Part shown: piece after piece, positions 22,309 to 31,420 of the stretch
Layout: the number at the start of each line of letters is the position of its first letter
How positions within the stretch are numbered: position 1 is the first letter of the stretch
Origin: Butyricicoccus pullicaecorum DSM 23266
GTDB lineage: Bacteria; Bacillota; Clostridia; Oscillospirales; Butyricicoccaceae
Direction: 5' to 3'
Length of the DNA stretch: 64,000 bases
NCBI RefSeq assembly: GCF_900167005.1
Contig: NZ_FUXW01000003.1
Coordinates: 195,261-259,260, forward strand
Position numbers and translations under genes: made by a program
Notes under the pieces: model-generated
Databases searched by the model: none
What the model was told of the DNA's origin: nothing
Seen by the model: the letters and a program-made list of their open reading frames with translations, nothing else

Positions 22309-23742
22309 TTACTTTTCCGTATCCCAACCGGGCACATGATCTTCATCGTGCCAGTAGTCGAGTTCTTCCGGCTTCATGCCAATGTGACTTGCGAAGAATA
22401 CAGGGTCCTTGCCCTCCTTGCGCTGGCGGTCGTAGTCGGCCAGCACCTTGAGCGCCTGATTGCCCAATACCAGGATGGCAAAGATGTTCACGATCGCCAT
22501 GCAGCCCATCAGGATGTCTGCAAGGTTCCAAACCGTGTCAAAGCTTGCCTGGGCGCCAAGGAAAATAGCAGCAAGACAGGTCAAACGGAAGACAAACAGC
22601 AGGCGCTTGTCGTCCTTGATAAAGCGCAGGTTGGACTCGGTGTAGTAGTAGTTGCCCACCAAGCTGGAGAATGCGAAGAAGAAAATCGCAATGGTGATAA
22701 ACAGGATACCAATCGGGCCGAAGGTGCCGCTGACTGCGTCCTGAACATAGGTGATGTCCTGCGAAACCGGTACACCGGAAACCATCAGGATCATCGCGGT
22801 GGTCGAGCAGATGACCAGCGTGTCGAGGAATACCGACAGCGTCTGAATCAGACCCTGCTTTGCCGGGTGAGAGACAGCTGCCGAAGCTGCTGCATTGGGT
22901 GCAGAACCCATACCAGCCTCGTTGGAGAACAGGCCCTTCTTGATACCGGTTACGACTGCACTGCCAGCAAAACCGCCGACGATTGCCTGTGCGTCAAATG
23001 CCTGGCTGAAGATCTCCTTGAATACGCCGGGAACAGCCGACAGATGGGTGAAGATCATAACCAGACCAATCAGAATATAACCGCCTGCCATAATGGGAAC
23101 GATGACCGAGGTGATGAAACCGATACGGTGTACGCCGCCGAAGATAACCAGACCGGTCAGCGCCGCTATGACGATACCAATGATCATCGGCCACATGCTG
23201 TTGTCAAAATCCGGGATATAGAACTTGATTGCGGTTGCAATGTTGTAAGTCTGAAGGCCGTTAAAGCCGTAAGCAAAGCAGGCAATCAGAAAGACCGAGA
23301 ACAGGCATCCGAGCCAGCGTTTGCCGATACCGCGCTGGATATAGTACGCCGGACCGCCGCGGAAGGAATCACCGTCCTTGACCTTGTAGAGCTGGGCGAG
23401 TGTAGACTCGATAAATGCGGATGCGCCGCCGATGACCGCCATCAGCCACATCCAGAACACCGCACCCGGGCCGCCGGTCGCGATCGCCGCCGCAATGCCC
23501 GCGATGTTGCCCGTACCAACACGCGAAGCGGTGGAGATCATAAGGGCCTGGAAGGATGACACCTGTTTGACACCGTCATCATCGCGGGATTTCTCCTTGA
23601 GGATGCGCATAACGTCGCCGATGCGCCGGATCTGGACAAAACCCGTCCGGATGGTGAAGTATACACCCGATCCGATCAGCAAAAAGATCAGAATGTAGGT
23701 GTACATGAAGTTGTTCAAGCTTCCTAAATACTCGTTCAGCAT
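22309..23742 (-). CDS. Sodium:alanine symporter family (AGCS) transporter
   Basis: A 477-residue integral membrane protein with about 10-11 hydrophobic helices. Family segments include STASRVGTGNIAGIAAAIATGGPGA, FIESTLAQLYK, FRGGPAYYIQRG, FGGVHRIGFITSVIVPIMAG and LFSNEAGMGSAPNAAAS. AGCS proteins import alanine or glycine with sodium. Length is full. It is a single gene with its own promoter (23781-23809) and terminator. The exact substrate among small amino acids cannot be told from sequence. Confidence 0.93.
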   Translation of the reverse strand: MLNEYLGSLNNFMYTYILIFLLIGSGVYFTIRTGFVQIRRIGDVMRILKEKSRDDDGVKQVSSFQALMISTASRVGTGNIAGIAAAIATGGPGAVFWMWLMAVIGGASAFIESTLAQLYKVKDGDSFRGGPAYYIQRGIGKRWLGCLFSVFLIACFAYGFNGLQTYNIATAIKFYIPDFDNSMWPMIIGIVIAALTGLVIFGGVHRIGFITSVIVPIMAGGYILIGLVMIFTHLSAVPGVFKEIFSQAFDAQAIVGGFAGSAVVTGIKKGLFSNEAGMGSAPNAAASAAVSHPAKQGLIQTLSVFLDTLVICSTTAMILMVSGVPVSQDITYVQDAVSGTFGPIGILFITIAIFFFAFSSLVGNYYYTESNLRFIKDDKRLLFVFRLTCLAAIFLGAQASFDTVWNLADILMGCMAIVNIFAILVLGNQALKVLADYDRQRKEGKDPVFFASHIGMKPEELDYWHDEDHVPGWDTEK

Positions 23743-23780
23743 TCAGTTCCTCCTATCTTTTTTCCGTGCATAGTACATCT

Positions 23781-23809
23781 ATCATACAGGAAAGCCGGAA
23801 AAATTACAA
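23781..23809 (-). promoter_or_regulatory. Promoter of the alanine symporter gene
   Basis: Minus strand TTGTAA (23809-23804), 17-base spacer, TATGAT (23786-23781), about 35 bases upstream of the ATG. Confidence 0.72.
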
Positions 23810-23895
23810 GGATGAATCAATTATCTTCTTTAGCTTGTCCGAAAAACTGGCAAAGTATCCGAACCCGGACAAAGTTTTCTAGCCAAAGCATACAA

Positions 23896-23924
23896 AAAGA
23901 GCCCTGCATATTGCAGGACTCTTT
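23896..23924 (-). terminator. Terminator of the family 2 glycosyltransferase gene
   Basis: Minus-strand stem AAAGAG-CCTGCA pairing with TGCAGG-CTCTTT, one mismatch, 3-base loop, followed by TTTGTATG. Confidence 0.85.
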
Positions 23925-23957
23925 GTCAGATTCATGCAGAGGTCAGCCGCAGAATAA

Positions 23958-25226
23958 TCACTGGAATTCCTCGATCGACTTGCTGATCGTGTGCGCAATC
24001 GGCTTCCACTCGATCTTGCGGAAGAGTGCGACAATCGCGATCGGAATGTAGGTGAAGATAAACAGCGGGAAGGTGAAGGTGTAAAGCACCTTGCGCGCTG
24101 CCGTGGTATTGATGTGCTTCCACTCGGTGATTACCGTAACCGCGCCGAAGAACAGCAGGGTCAGATAAAATCCGCCGAAGGAGGACAGAATGGACGACAG
24201 GGTGACACGAACCACGCCGACTGCAACCGGTGTGCTCAGCAGTGCGCTGACCAGCAGGAATGCGTTGACTGCAACCGAAGCCAGAGTCAGAAGCATGGCC
24301 GGTGCAACGGTCATCAGCATGTCGTAGCACGAGAAGCTGCGGCGCTTCACTACACCGCCGAACAGCTTGCGGCCGTAGCGTGCGAATACCTGATAGAAGC
24401 CCTTCGACCAGCGCAGACGCTGATTCCAAGACTGCTCAAAGGTGACCGGCTGCTCGTCATAGAGCACAGCGGTCGAACAGTAGCCCACACGCTCGCCCTC
24501 GCAGGCGCAGTCGATGGAGAACTGGATATCCTCGGTCAGCAGATGGTACTTCCAGCCGCCGCGTGCACGCAGTACATCGCAGGCAACCAGGAAACCGGTG
24601 CCGGACACCGCACAGTTGGTGCCCAGGATCATGCGCGAATTGTTCAAGAACTTGGACTCACGCAGGAACCACAGTGCGCTGCCTGCCGAGATCCAGTTCG
24701 AGTCGAAATTCTTGGAATTTCGGTAGCTGGTGATGACGCGATAGCCGCTGTCAAAGACCTTGTTCATCTCGGCCACATAGTTGCGGTCGAGCAGATTGTC
24801 GGCATCGAAAATGAAGTAGCCCTCATAGCCTGCCGATGCATATTCCTTTTCAATGCGCTGGAACGCGTAATCGAGCGCATATCCCTTGCCGACCTCGGTG
24901 CGGTTGAAGCGCTTGAATACGATCGCGCCCGCGCGTTCGGCAACCTCTGCGGTATCGTCGGTGCAGTTGTCCGCAACGACGAATACGTCTAAGAGCTCTG
25001 CTGGGTAATTTTGCATTTTTATACTGCGCACCAGCTCGCTGATCACTGCCCGCTCATTGCGTGCGGAAATGATGGCCGCAAACTTGTGCTGTTTCTTTGC
25101 CTCAGGCATGGGTGTACGCTTGCGATCGTGCCAGAGCGCAGCGACGACATAAAACAGCTGATAGGCATAGAACACGGTAAACAATGCAAAAATCAGCAGG
25201 TTGAACCCTTGTATGAACTGTAACAC
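23958..25226 (-). CDS. Processive family 2 glycosyltransferase
   Basis: A 422-residue membrane GT2. An N-terminal helix (LLIFALFTVFYAYQLFYVVAAL) precedes a GT-A domain with AAIISARNERAVISELVRSI, FVVADNCTDDTAEVAE, the DxD-type YFIFDADNLLD, LLTEDIQF and the QRLRW motif of processive synthases; three or four C-terminal helices follow. A GTG at 25226 is taken as start because GGAGG sits 7 bases upstream; the ATG at 25253 would swallow that site. It may build a surface polysaccharide. No neighbouring polymer genes help to name the sugar. Confidence 0.88.
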   Translation of the reverse strand: MLQFIQGFNLLIFALFTVFYAYQLFYVVAALWHDRKRTPMPEAKKQHKFAAIISARNERAVISELVRSIKMQNYPAELLDVFVVADNCTDDTAEVAERAGAIVFKRFNRTEVGKGYALDYAFQRIEKEYASAGYEGYFIFDADNLLDRNYVAEMNKVFDSGYRVITSYRNSKNFDSNWISAGSALWFLRESKFLNNSRMILGTNCAVSGTGFLVACDVLRARGGWKYHLLTEDIQFSIDCACEGERVGYCSTAVLYDEQPVTFEQSWNQRLRWSKGFYQVFARYGRKLFGGVVKRRSFSCYDMLMTVAPAMLLTLASVAVNAFLLVSALLSTPVAVGVVRVTLSSILSSFGGFYLTLLFFGAVTVITEWKHINTTAARKVLYTFTFPLFIFTYIPIAIVALFRKIEWKPIAHTISKSIEEFQ

Positions 25227-25314
25227 TTTAATTCCTCCAAATGGCCCCGCCATATCCGGCTCCGGCAGCCTCTGCCGTGCCTAATTGTACAATCCTCAAT
25301 CTTTTCCGCCTGAT

Positions 25315-25342
25315 ATTATACCATTTATTTGCGCAGAGGCAA
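25315..25342 (-). promoter_or_regulatory. Promoter of the family 2 glycosyltransferase gene
   Basis: Minus strand TTGCCT (25342-25337), 16-base spacer, TATAAT (25320-25315). The leader to the start is about 80 nt. The rest of the gap to 25495 shows no gene. Confidence 0.68.
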
Positions 25343-25495
25343 CAAGCATTTGTGCCAAAAGCGCACCATAAAAATGACAAAGTATCGGCAAGTTGTGCAT
25401 TGCATTTTTGAAATCCAGATGAACCGCACAGATAGCGGTCTGATTTTCGCCAATTTCTCGCGTCGTTCTTATCCATTATGCACAAATCCCGGTTT

Positions 25496-26833
25496 TCATT
25501 TTACCTCGTGCACGGACTGCGCAGACGGTCGATTTTTGCCGGTCACAGCTGAAAGGATGATACCCAAAATGACACCAACGATCGCCGGCAGCACCCATCC
25601 CAGGCTGTCGCCATAGAAGGGCAGCATGCGCAGCGCACCCATGCCGGGCAGCGCAACGCCAAGACCGTCGAGCGATGCCAGCACGCTGACAACACCGGTC
25701 AGCAGGATGGACACCGGATAAATGAGCGTAAAGCGTCCGATGAACGGATGCGCGAATGCCAGCGCGATGAGCACGATGGCGACCGGATAAATGGCACCCA
25801 GCACCGGAACCGATACCTTGAGGATTTGGTTTAAGCCAATGTTCGAAATGAGCATGCTGACCACAGCAAAGAATACCGCCCAGGTTCGATAGCCCCAGAA
25901 CGGGAAGATCTTGGTGAAATAGTCGCTGCAGCACGAAATCAGGCCGATGCAGGTGTTGAGGCAGGCGATGGCAAAGATGAGCGCCAGGATGATGAGTCCA
26001 CCCTGCCCGAACAGTTCGAGCACGATCGAACGCAATACCTCGGTGCCGTTTGCCGCACCCGAAAAGATGGTACCCGACTGCACACCGATGTAGGTCAGTG
26101 CGCTGTAAACGGCCAGCAGAACGATGCCCGCCAGCACGCCCGCACGGCAGGTTTCTCCGACCACTAACCGGTTATCTTCCACGCCTTTTGCCCGGATATT
26201 GAGGGCAATGATAAAACCAAAATTGAGCGCCGCAATGGTGTCCATGGTCTGATAGCCTTCCAGAAAACCGGTAACGGCAGGGTTCTTGACATACGCGCCC
26301 ACAGCCTCGCCCGGTGCATCAAAGGTATGCAGCAGACAGCCGACAAAGACGACCAGAATGAGTGTCAGCAGTGCAGGGCCAAGCAGTTTGCCCAAGCGAT
26401 CGGTCAGCTTGTCCGGTCGGAGCGCCAGTGCCAACGCAACCGCAAAAAATACGATCGAATAGATCAGTTGCGCCGTGCCATTGGAAATTCCTTCGGGCAA
26501 AAACGGTACGGCTGCAATCTCAAACGAGGTCGTCGCCGTACGCGGAATGGCCAGACAGGGACCGATGGACAGATAAATTAAAAAGGTAAAGACCGACGCG
26601 AAGATCGGATGGACACGTCCGGCCAGAACGGGCAGGCCGTCCGACTTTGCGACCGCAATAACACCCAGCATGGGCAGGCCGACCGCGCTCACGCAAAAGC
26701 CGATGAGCGCCGGAATGGCCGACGTGCCGGCCTGTTCACCCAGAAACGGCGGAAAAATCAGATTGCCCGCTCCAAAAAACATGGAAAACAGCGTCAGACC
26801 GACCAGCAGGCGCGATTGTACATTTAATTTCAT
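25496..26833 (-). CDS. brnQ: Branched-chain amino acid carrier (BrnQ/LIVCS family)
   Basis: A 445-residue, twelve-helix transporter with the family opening GLTLFSMFFGAGNLIFPPFLGEQAG and segments GVIAVAKSDGLPVLAGRV, IGPCLAIPRTATTSFEIA, GYQTMDTIAALNFGFIIALNI, ACLNTCIGLISCCSDYF. It imports leucine, isoleucine or valine with sodium or protons. The ATG at 26833 overlaps the stop of the HAD-GNAT gene (ATGA), so the two are co-transcribed and probably co-translated. No leader peptide or T-box is seen upstream. Confidence 0.93.
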   Translation of the reverse strand: MKLNVQSRLLVGLTLFSMFFGAGNLIFPPFLGEQAGTSAIPALIGFCVSAVGLPMLGVIAVAKSDGLPVLAGRVHPIFASVFTFLIYLSIGPCLAIPRTATTSFEIAAVPFLPEGISNGTAQLIYSIVFFAVALALALRPDKLTDRLGKLLGPALLTLILVVFVGCLLHTFDAPGEAVGAYVKNPAVTGFLEGYQTMDTIAALNFGFIIALNIRAKGVEDNRLVVGETCRAGVLAGIVLLAVYSALTYIGVQSGTIFSGAANGTEVLRSIVLELFGQGGLIILALIFAIACLNTCIGLISCCSDYFTKIFPFWGYRTWAVFFAVVSMLISNIGLNQILKVSVPVLGAIYPVAIVLIALAFAHPFIGRFTLIYPVSILLTGVVSVLASLDGLGVALPGMGALRMLPFYGDSLGWVLPAIVGVILGIILSAVTGKNRPSAQSVHEVK

Positions 26834-28035
26834 TCGTTGGTTCTCCCTTGCGCGTCCGCGCAGTCCTGTAAATATTCGGTGCGGCTTTTGGACAGACACA
26901 CCTCATCAAAAATTCTGCCGTCCCAGGTACGAGATGCCGCGCGCAGTCTGCCCTCGTATCGCATGCCGAGCTTTTCCAGCACGCGCTGAGAACGAGTATT
27001 GTCGGCATAATAGTACGCCGAGATGAGCTGCACCCCCATCTCCTCAAAAGCCTCTGCACAGACAACCTTTGCAGCCTCGGTCGCATAGCCCAGTCCCCAA
27101 TACGGGGTAGCCAACCAGTAACCCAGCATGCGGGCGTGCGGATTGTCTCGCTTGGGGTCAGCCATCAGGCCGATGGCGCCGATCAGACGACGGTCGAATC
27201 CGCGCACGATTGCCCAGGTATCCGTCCCCATAAAGACCGTGCGCAGCACGTCCTCGCTCTCCTGCACGCTCTCATGCGGTTTCCAGTCGGTCAGGCGGCT
27301 GACCTCGGGATCGCTGCACAGTTCATAGAGCGCCGGTGCGTCATCCAGCGTAAACGGACGCAGGCACAGACGGTCGGTCGCCAGATATGTCAGACCAGCG
27401 ATCTGATGCAGGGCGTCACCCAGTGCGTCGATGATGATGTCCGCCGGAGTCAAATCCTGATTGCCCGAATCCGGGTTGCGCAGCGCAATACAGGTCATAC
27501 CTGCCGCCTTGGCTGCACGTACGCCGTTGGACGAGTCCTCGATAACGATGCAGTCCTCGGGCTGTACACCCATGTGCGCCGCTGCCTGCAAAAAGATATC
27601 TGGCGCGGGCTTGGGATGCTCCACCGTCTCGCCCGAGATCAAAAATTCAAAGCAGCCGTCCAGACCGAGTGCCGTAACGACTTCGGTGATCTCGTACATG
27701 GGCGAGGACGAAGCCACGGCCATGCGATAGCCGCGACGCGCCAGTGCACGCACAAGCTCGGGCGAACCGTCCACCGGGGTATGTCCGCGTTCTTTCAAAA
27801 ATTCGATCTTTTGCTGGGTGTAGGCCTGATGCAGCGCATCGGTCTGGCCGTTCAGTCCAAAGTCACGATCGAGCGTGCTCCAGAAAAAAGTCGTGGTCGA
27901 ACCGATGAATTGGGTGTAATATCCCCAGTCCATCGTCCGCCCGACTGCGCGGTCGAGTACCCGGTTGAGCGCCTCATAATGCATGCGCTCGGTGGCGACC
28001 AGCACGCCGTCCATATCAAACAGGATGGTTTTCAT
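26830..28035 (-). CDS. HAD phosphatase (beta-phosphoglucomutase-like) fused to a GNAT acetyltransferase
   Basis: A 401-residue fusion. Residues 1-215 are a HAD hydrolase with the nucleophile motif ILFDMDGVLVATE, motif II VASSSP, the Lys in EHPKPAPDIFLQAA and motif IV CIVIEDSSNGVRAAKAAGM, as in sugar-phosphate phosphatases and beta-phosphoglucomutases. Residues 222-390 are a GNAT of RimJ-like type (DRLCLRPFTLDDAPALYELCSDPEVSRLTDW, LGYWLATPYWGLGYATEA, NTRSQRVLEKLGMRYEG). No linker stop or frameshift is seen. The ATG at 28035 is used; an upstream frame to 28122 lacks support. The substrate of either half is unknown. Confidence 0.88.
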   Translation of the reverse strand: MKTILFDMDGVLVATERMHYEALNRVLDRAVGRTMDWGYYTQFIGSTTTFFWSTLDRDFGLNGQTDALHQAYTQQKIEFLKERGHTPVDGSPELVRALARRGYRMAVASSSPMYEITEVVTALGLDGCFEFLISGETVEHPKPAPDIFLQAAAHMGVQPEDCIVIEDSSNGVRAAKAAGMTCIALRNPDSGNQDLTPADIIIDALGDALHQIAGLTYLATDRLCLRPFTLDDAPALYELCSDPEVSRLTDWKPHESVQESEDVLRTVFMGTDTWAIVRGFDRRLIGAIGLMADPKRDNPHARMLGYWLATPYWGLGYATEAAKVVCAEAFEEMGVQLISAYYYADNTRSQRVLEKLGMRYEGRLRAASRTWDGRIFDEVCLSKSRTEYLQDCADAQGRTNE

Positions 28036-28199
28036 AGTTTTTCCACTCCTTTCTCTCTTCTTCCGATTTGATTTCACCTTATCATACAACATTTTTATGC
28101 GATACGCCATAGCCTGCACCACTTTTCGTATACTTGCATAAGAATGAGATATCTGAGAGTTTTTTTACGCTGATTTTTGCATCAAGGAGGCACCAATCT

Positions 28200-28949
28200 A
28201 TGCCAAGCATCTATTTATCTCCCAGCACACAGGAGTTTAACCTGTTCTATGACGGCGCGGGCAGCGAAGAATATTACATGAACCTGATTGCCGACGCGAT
28301 GGAGCCCTATTTGACCGCTTCGGGCATTGTCTACACCCGCAACACGCCGGAAATGACAGCCGCCACCTCCATCCTCGTCTCCAATGCCGGAACCTACGAC
28401 GCACATGTCGCTCTGCACTCCAACGCCGCACCCGAAAGCCTTGCGGGAAAGCTGCGCGGCATCGACATCTATTATTATCCCGGTTCCGAGCGCAGCCGCC
28501 GTCTGGCTGATGCCATGGTTGCCCAGCTGCGCGAGATCTACCCCCTGCCCGACAAGGTACAGGCACGCCCGACCACCTCGATCGGTGAAGTCTCCCGCAC
28601 CCGTGCCCCGGCTGTGCTGGCCGAACTGGGCTATCACGACAACCCGGATGATGCGGCCTGGATTCGCTCCAACATCGTCCCCATTGCCCGCCGTCTGGTC
28701 ATGGCGCTGACCAACTATTTCGGTATTCCCTTCCTGGAACCCGAACCCATTCTGAGCGCGACGGTCGATCTGGGATTCGGCAATCTCAACATTCGCTCCC
28801 GTCCCTCACTCGCCGCACCCATTATCGGTCAGGCGCCGGACGGTGCACAGGTCAGCGTACTCGGCTCGTGGAACGGCTGGTATGTCATCCGTTATGGCAA
28901 TATTGAAGGCTACGCCCGCTCGGAATACATCACGCTCAATTACTCCTGA
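28200..28949 (+). CDS. N-acetylmuramoyl-L-alanine amidase with SH3 domain
   Basis: A 249-residue protein with an Amidase_3 zinc fold in residues 1-175: SEEYYMNLIADAMEPYL with the Glu, a central DAHVALHSNAAP with the metal His, and the catalytic Glu in RAPAVLAELGYHDN. Residues 185-247 form a bacterial SH3 domain (FGNLNIRSRPSLAAPIIGQAPDG..., GWYVIRYGNIEGYARSEYI). No signal peptide or membrane segment precedes the domain, unusual for a wall hydrolase. AAGGAGG lies before the ATG at 28200. It could act after lysis, or leave by a non-Sec route. Confidence 0.85.
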   Translation: MPSIYLSPSTQEFNLFYDGAGSEEYYMNLIADAMEPYLTASGIVYTRNTPEMTAATSILVSNAGTYDAHVALHSNAAPESLAGKLRGIDIYYYPGSERSRRLADAMVAQLREIYPLPDKVQARPTTSIGEVSRTRAPAVLAELGYHDNPDDAAWIRSNIVPIARRLVMALTNYFGIPFLEPEPILSATVDLGFGNLNIRSRPSLAAPIIGQAPDGAQVSVLGSWNGWYVIRYGNIEGYARSEYITLNYS

Positions 28950-29053
28950 TCCCCTGTTCACTTTTCCGCCGACTTCCTGCCCATGCTCTGCCTTTGTTCT
29001 GTTCTTTTTGCACAAAAACGCAGATTTTACCGATTCATCCCCAAAAAGTATTC

Positions 29054-29082
29054 TTGCAAATTGTCATCCCCTGTCGTATAAT
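29054..29082 (+). promoter_or_regulatory. Promoter of the nfnAB operon
   Basis: TTGCAA (29054-29059), 17-base spacer, TATAAT (29077-29082), followed 13 bases later by the GGAGG ribosome site of nfnA. Confidence 0.82.
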
Positions 29083-29108
29083 AATGTACACTATGGAGGT
29101 GGATCGGA

Positions 29109-29954
29109 ATGTACAAGATTCTTGAAAAAAAGACACTCAATGCAAATACCAAGCAAATGGTCATTGACGCGCCGCACGTTGCCAAAAAGGCACAGCCGGG
29201 TCAGTTCATCATCCTGCGCGTGGATGAGGACGGCGAGCGCATCCCGCTGACCATCGCTTCTTACGATCGCGAAAAGGGCACGATTATGATTATCTTCCAG
29301 GAGGTCGGCGCTACCACCAAGAAGCTCGGCCTGCTGAATGAGGGCGACTGCCTGCATGACTTTGTTGGTCCGCTCGGCCGCGCATCCGAACTGGAAGGCC
29401 TCAAGAAGGTCGCTGTTGTCGGCGGCGGTCTGGGCTGCGCGATCGCTTACCCGCAGGCAAAGGCGCTGCACGAGATGGGCGCTGAAGTCGATCTGATCGC
29501 TGGCTTCCGCAACAAGGACATCATCATTCTGGAAGACGAAATGCGTGCTGCCTGCACCAACCTGCATCTGGTCACCGATGACGGTTCCAACGGCCGCAAG
29601 GCTCTGGTTACCCAGGTGCTCAAGGAGCTCATCGACGCAGGCAACCAGTACGATGCTGTCATCGCCATCGGCCCCATGATTATGATGAAGTTCGTCGCTG
29701 AGACCACCCGTCCCTACGGCATCAAGACCATCGTCTCCATGAACTCGACCATGGTTGACGGTACCGGCATGTGCGGCGGCTGCCGTCTGTCGGTCGGCGG
29801 CGAGATCAAGTTCGCCTGTGTCGACGGTCCGGACTTCGACGGCCATCTGGTCGACTTCGACGAGTCCATGCGCCGCAGCGCGATGTATAAAAAGCAGGAG
29901 GCTCACGCCGTCGAGGCACACGAGTGCAACCTGCACAAGATGGAGGTCAAGTAA
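29109..29954 (+). CDS. nfnA: NfnA-type FAD/NAD(H)-binding ferredoxin-NADP reductase subunit
   Basis: A 281-residue protein of the dihydroorotate/sulfide dehydrogenase electron-transfer type. The FAD domain holds QFIILRVDEDGERIPLTIASYD, the NAD domain holds VAVVGGGLGCAIAYPQAKAL, and a C-terminal [2Fe-2S] cysteine set sits in CGGCRLSVGG with a later Cys in KFACVDGPDFDG. Next to a GltB-small-subunit-like partner this is the small subunit of NfnAB, the electron-bifurcating NADH-dependent reduced ferredoxin:NADP+ oxidoreductase of many anaerobes. Two bases separate it from the next gene, so the two subunits are made together. Confidence 0.9.
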   Translation: MYKILEKKTLNANTKQMVIDAPHVAKKAQPGQFIILRVDEDGERIPLTIASYDREKGTIMIIFQEVGATTKKLGLLNEGDCLHDFVGPLGRASELEGLKKVAVVGGGLGCAIAYPQAKALHEMGAEVDLIAGFRNKDIIILEDEMRAACTNLHLVTDDGSNGRKALVTQVLKELIDAGNQYDAVIAIGPMIMMKFVAETTRPYGIKTIVSMNSTMVDGTGMCGGCRLSVGGEIKFACVDGPDFDGHLVDFDESMRRSAMYKKQEAHAVEAHECNLHKMEVK

Positions 29955-29956
29955 TC

Positions 29957-31354
29957 ATGGCGAATATGTCTCTCACCAAGGTCCCGATGCCCGAACAGGA
30001 CCCCAACGTCCGCAATAAGAACTTCGAGGAAGTTGCAACCGGCTATACCGCTGAAATGGCAATCGAGGAGGCAACCCGCTGCCTGAATTGTAAGAACAAG
30101 CCCTGCGTCTCCGGCTGCCCGGTTGGCGTACAGATTCCTGAGTTTATCGCTCTGGTCGCAGAGGGTAAGTTCCTCGAGGCTGCTGCCAAGATCAAGGAAA
30201 CCTCCGCGCTGCCTGCTGTCTGCGGTCGTGTATGCCCGCAGGAAAGCCAGTGTGAGTGCAAGTGCGTCCGCGCCATCAAGGGCGAGGCAGTCGGCATCGG
30301 TCGTCTGGAGCGCTTTGTCGCAGACTACGCGATGGCACACGACACCGCTGAGATCGTAAAGCCCGAGCCCAATGGCCACAAGGTCGCTGTTGTTGGTGCA
30401 GGCCCTGCCGGTCTGACCTGCGCAGGTGATCTGGCACGCAAGGGCTACGCTGTTACCGTCTTTGAGGCACTGCACACCGCTGGCGGCGTTCTGATGTACG
30501 GTATTCCGGAATTCCGTCTGCCCAAGGCCATCGTGCAGAAGGAAATCGACAACCTCAAGGCACTTGGCGTTGAGTTCGTCCTGAACTTCGTTGTCGGCCG
30601 TTCCGAGACCATCGACGATCTGTTTGCAGACGGCTACGAGGCCATCTTTGTCGGCTCCGGCGCTGGTCTGCCCACCTTCATGCACGTTCCGGGCGAGAAC
30701 TACAACGGCGTTTACTCGGCAAACGAGTACCTGACCCGCGTAAACCTGATGAAGGCTTACAAGGAAGACGCTGCAACCCCGATTCTGCGTGCAAAGCGCG
30801 TCGCAGTCGTTGGCGGCGGCAACGTTGCCATGGACGCAGCTCGTTCGGCAAAGCGCATGGGCGCAGAGGAAGTTTACATCGTATACCGCCGCGGCGAGGC
30901 TGAGCTGCCCGCACGTCTGGAAGAAATCCACCACGCCAAGGAAGAGGGCATCGTCTTCAAGTTCCTGACCGCTCCGGTTGAGGTTCTGGGCGATCCCGAT
31001 ACTTACCTCGTTACCGGCATGAAGTGCCAGCAGATGGAGCTCGGTGAGCCCGACGCATCCGGCCGCCGTCGTCCGGTACCGATCGAAGGTTCCGAGTTCG
31101 TTCTGGATCTGGACGCTGTCATCGTGGCAATCGGCACCAGCCCCAACCCGCTGATCCGCTCGACTACCCCGGGTCTGGAGACCAACAAGCGCGGCTGCAT
31201 CGTAGCAGACGACGAGCACGGCATCACCTCCAAGGACGGTGTATTCGCTGGCGGCGACGCAGTCACCGGCGCGGCAACCGTTATTCTGGCAATGGGTGCC
31301 GGCAAGCGTGCTGCGGCTGCAATGGACGAGTACGTTCAGAACAAGAACAAGTAA
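29957..31354 (+). CDS. nfnB: NfnB-type NADPH-binding bifurcating subunit (GltD-like)
   Basis: A 465-residue flavoprotein. The N-terminal region binds two [4Fe-4S] clusters (CLNCKNKPCVSGCPVGVQIPEF and CGRVCPQESQCECKC), then comes an FAD domain VAVVGAGPAGLTCAGDLARKGYAVTVFEA and an NADPH domain VAVVGGGNVAMDAARSAKRMG, ending with GVFAGGDAVTGAATVILAMGAGKRAA. It is homologous to glutamate synthase small subunit; the adjoining NfnA subunit favours NfnB. The ATG at 29957 (MANMSLTK) is used. Together the pair balances NADPH, NADH and ferredoxin pools in the cytosol. Confidence 0.9.
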   Translation: MANMSLTKVPMPEQDPNVRNKNFEEVATGYTAEMAIEEATRCLNCKNKPCVSGCPVGVQIPEFIALVAEGKFLEAAAKIKETSALPAVCGRVCPQESQCECKCVRAIKGEAVGIGRLERFVADYAMAHDTAEIVKPEPNGHKVAVVGAGPAGLTCAGDLARKGYAVTVFEALHTAGGVLMYGIPEFRLPKAIVQKEIDNLKALGVEFVLNFVVGRSETIDDLFADGYEAIFVGSGAGLPTFMHVPGENYNGVYSANEYLTRVNLMKAYKEDAATPILRAKRVAVVGGGNVAMDAARSAKRMGAEEVYIVYRRGEAELPARLEEIHHAKEEGIVFKFLTAPVEVLGDPDTYLVTGMKCQQMELGEPDASGRRRPVPIEGSEFVLDLDAVIVAIGTSPNPLIRSTTPGLETNKRGCIVADDEHGITSKDGVFAGGDAVTGAATVILAMGAGKRAAAAMDEYVQNKNK

Positions 31355-31375
31355 TTTTCCCCGTTTGGGTCGCAA

Positions 31376-31404
31376 AAAAGCAGAGGCAAAACGCCTCTGC
31401 TTTT
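31376..31404. terminator. Bidirectional terminator between nfnB and map
   Basis: Stem AAAAGCAGAGGC / GCCTCTGCTTTT with a 5-base loop, and T-rich tails on both strands, between convergent genes. Confidence 0.9.
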
Positions 31405-31420
31405 CTTTTTGTATGAAAAA

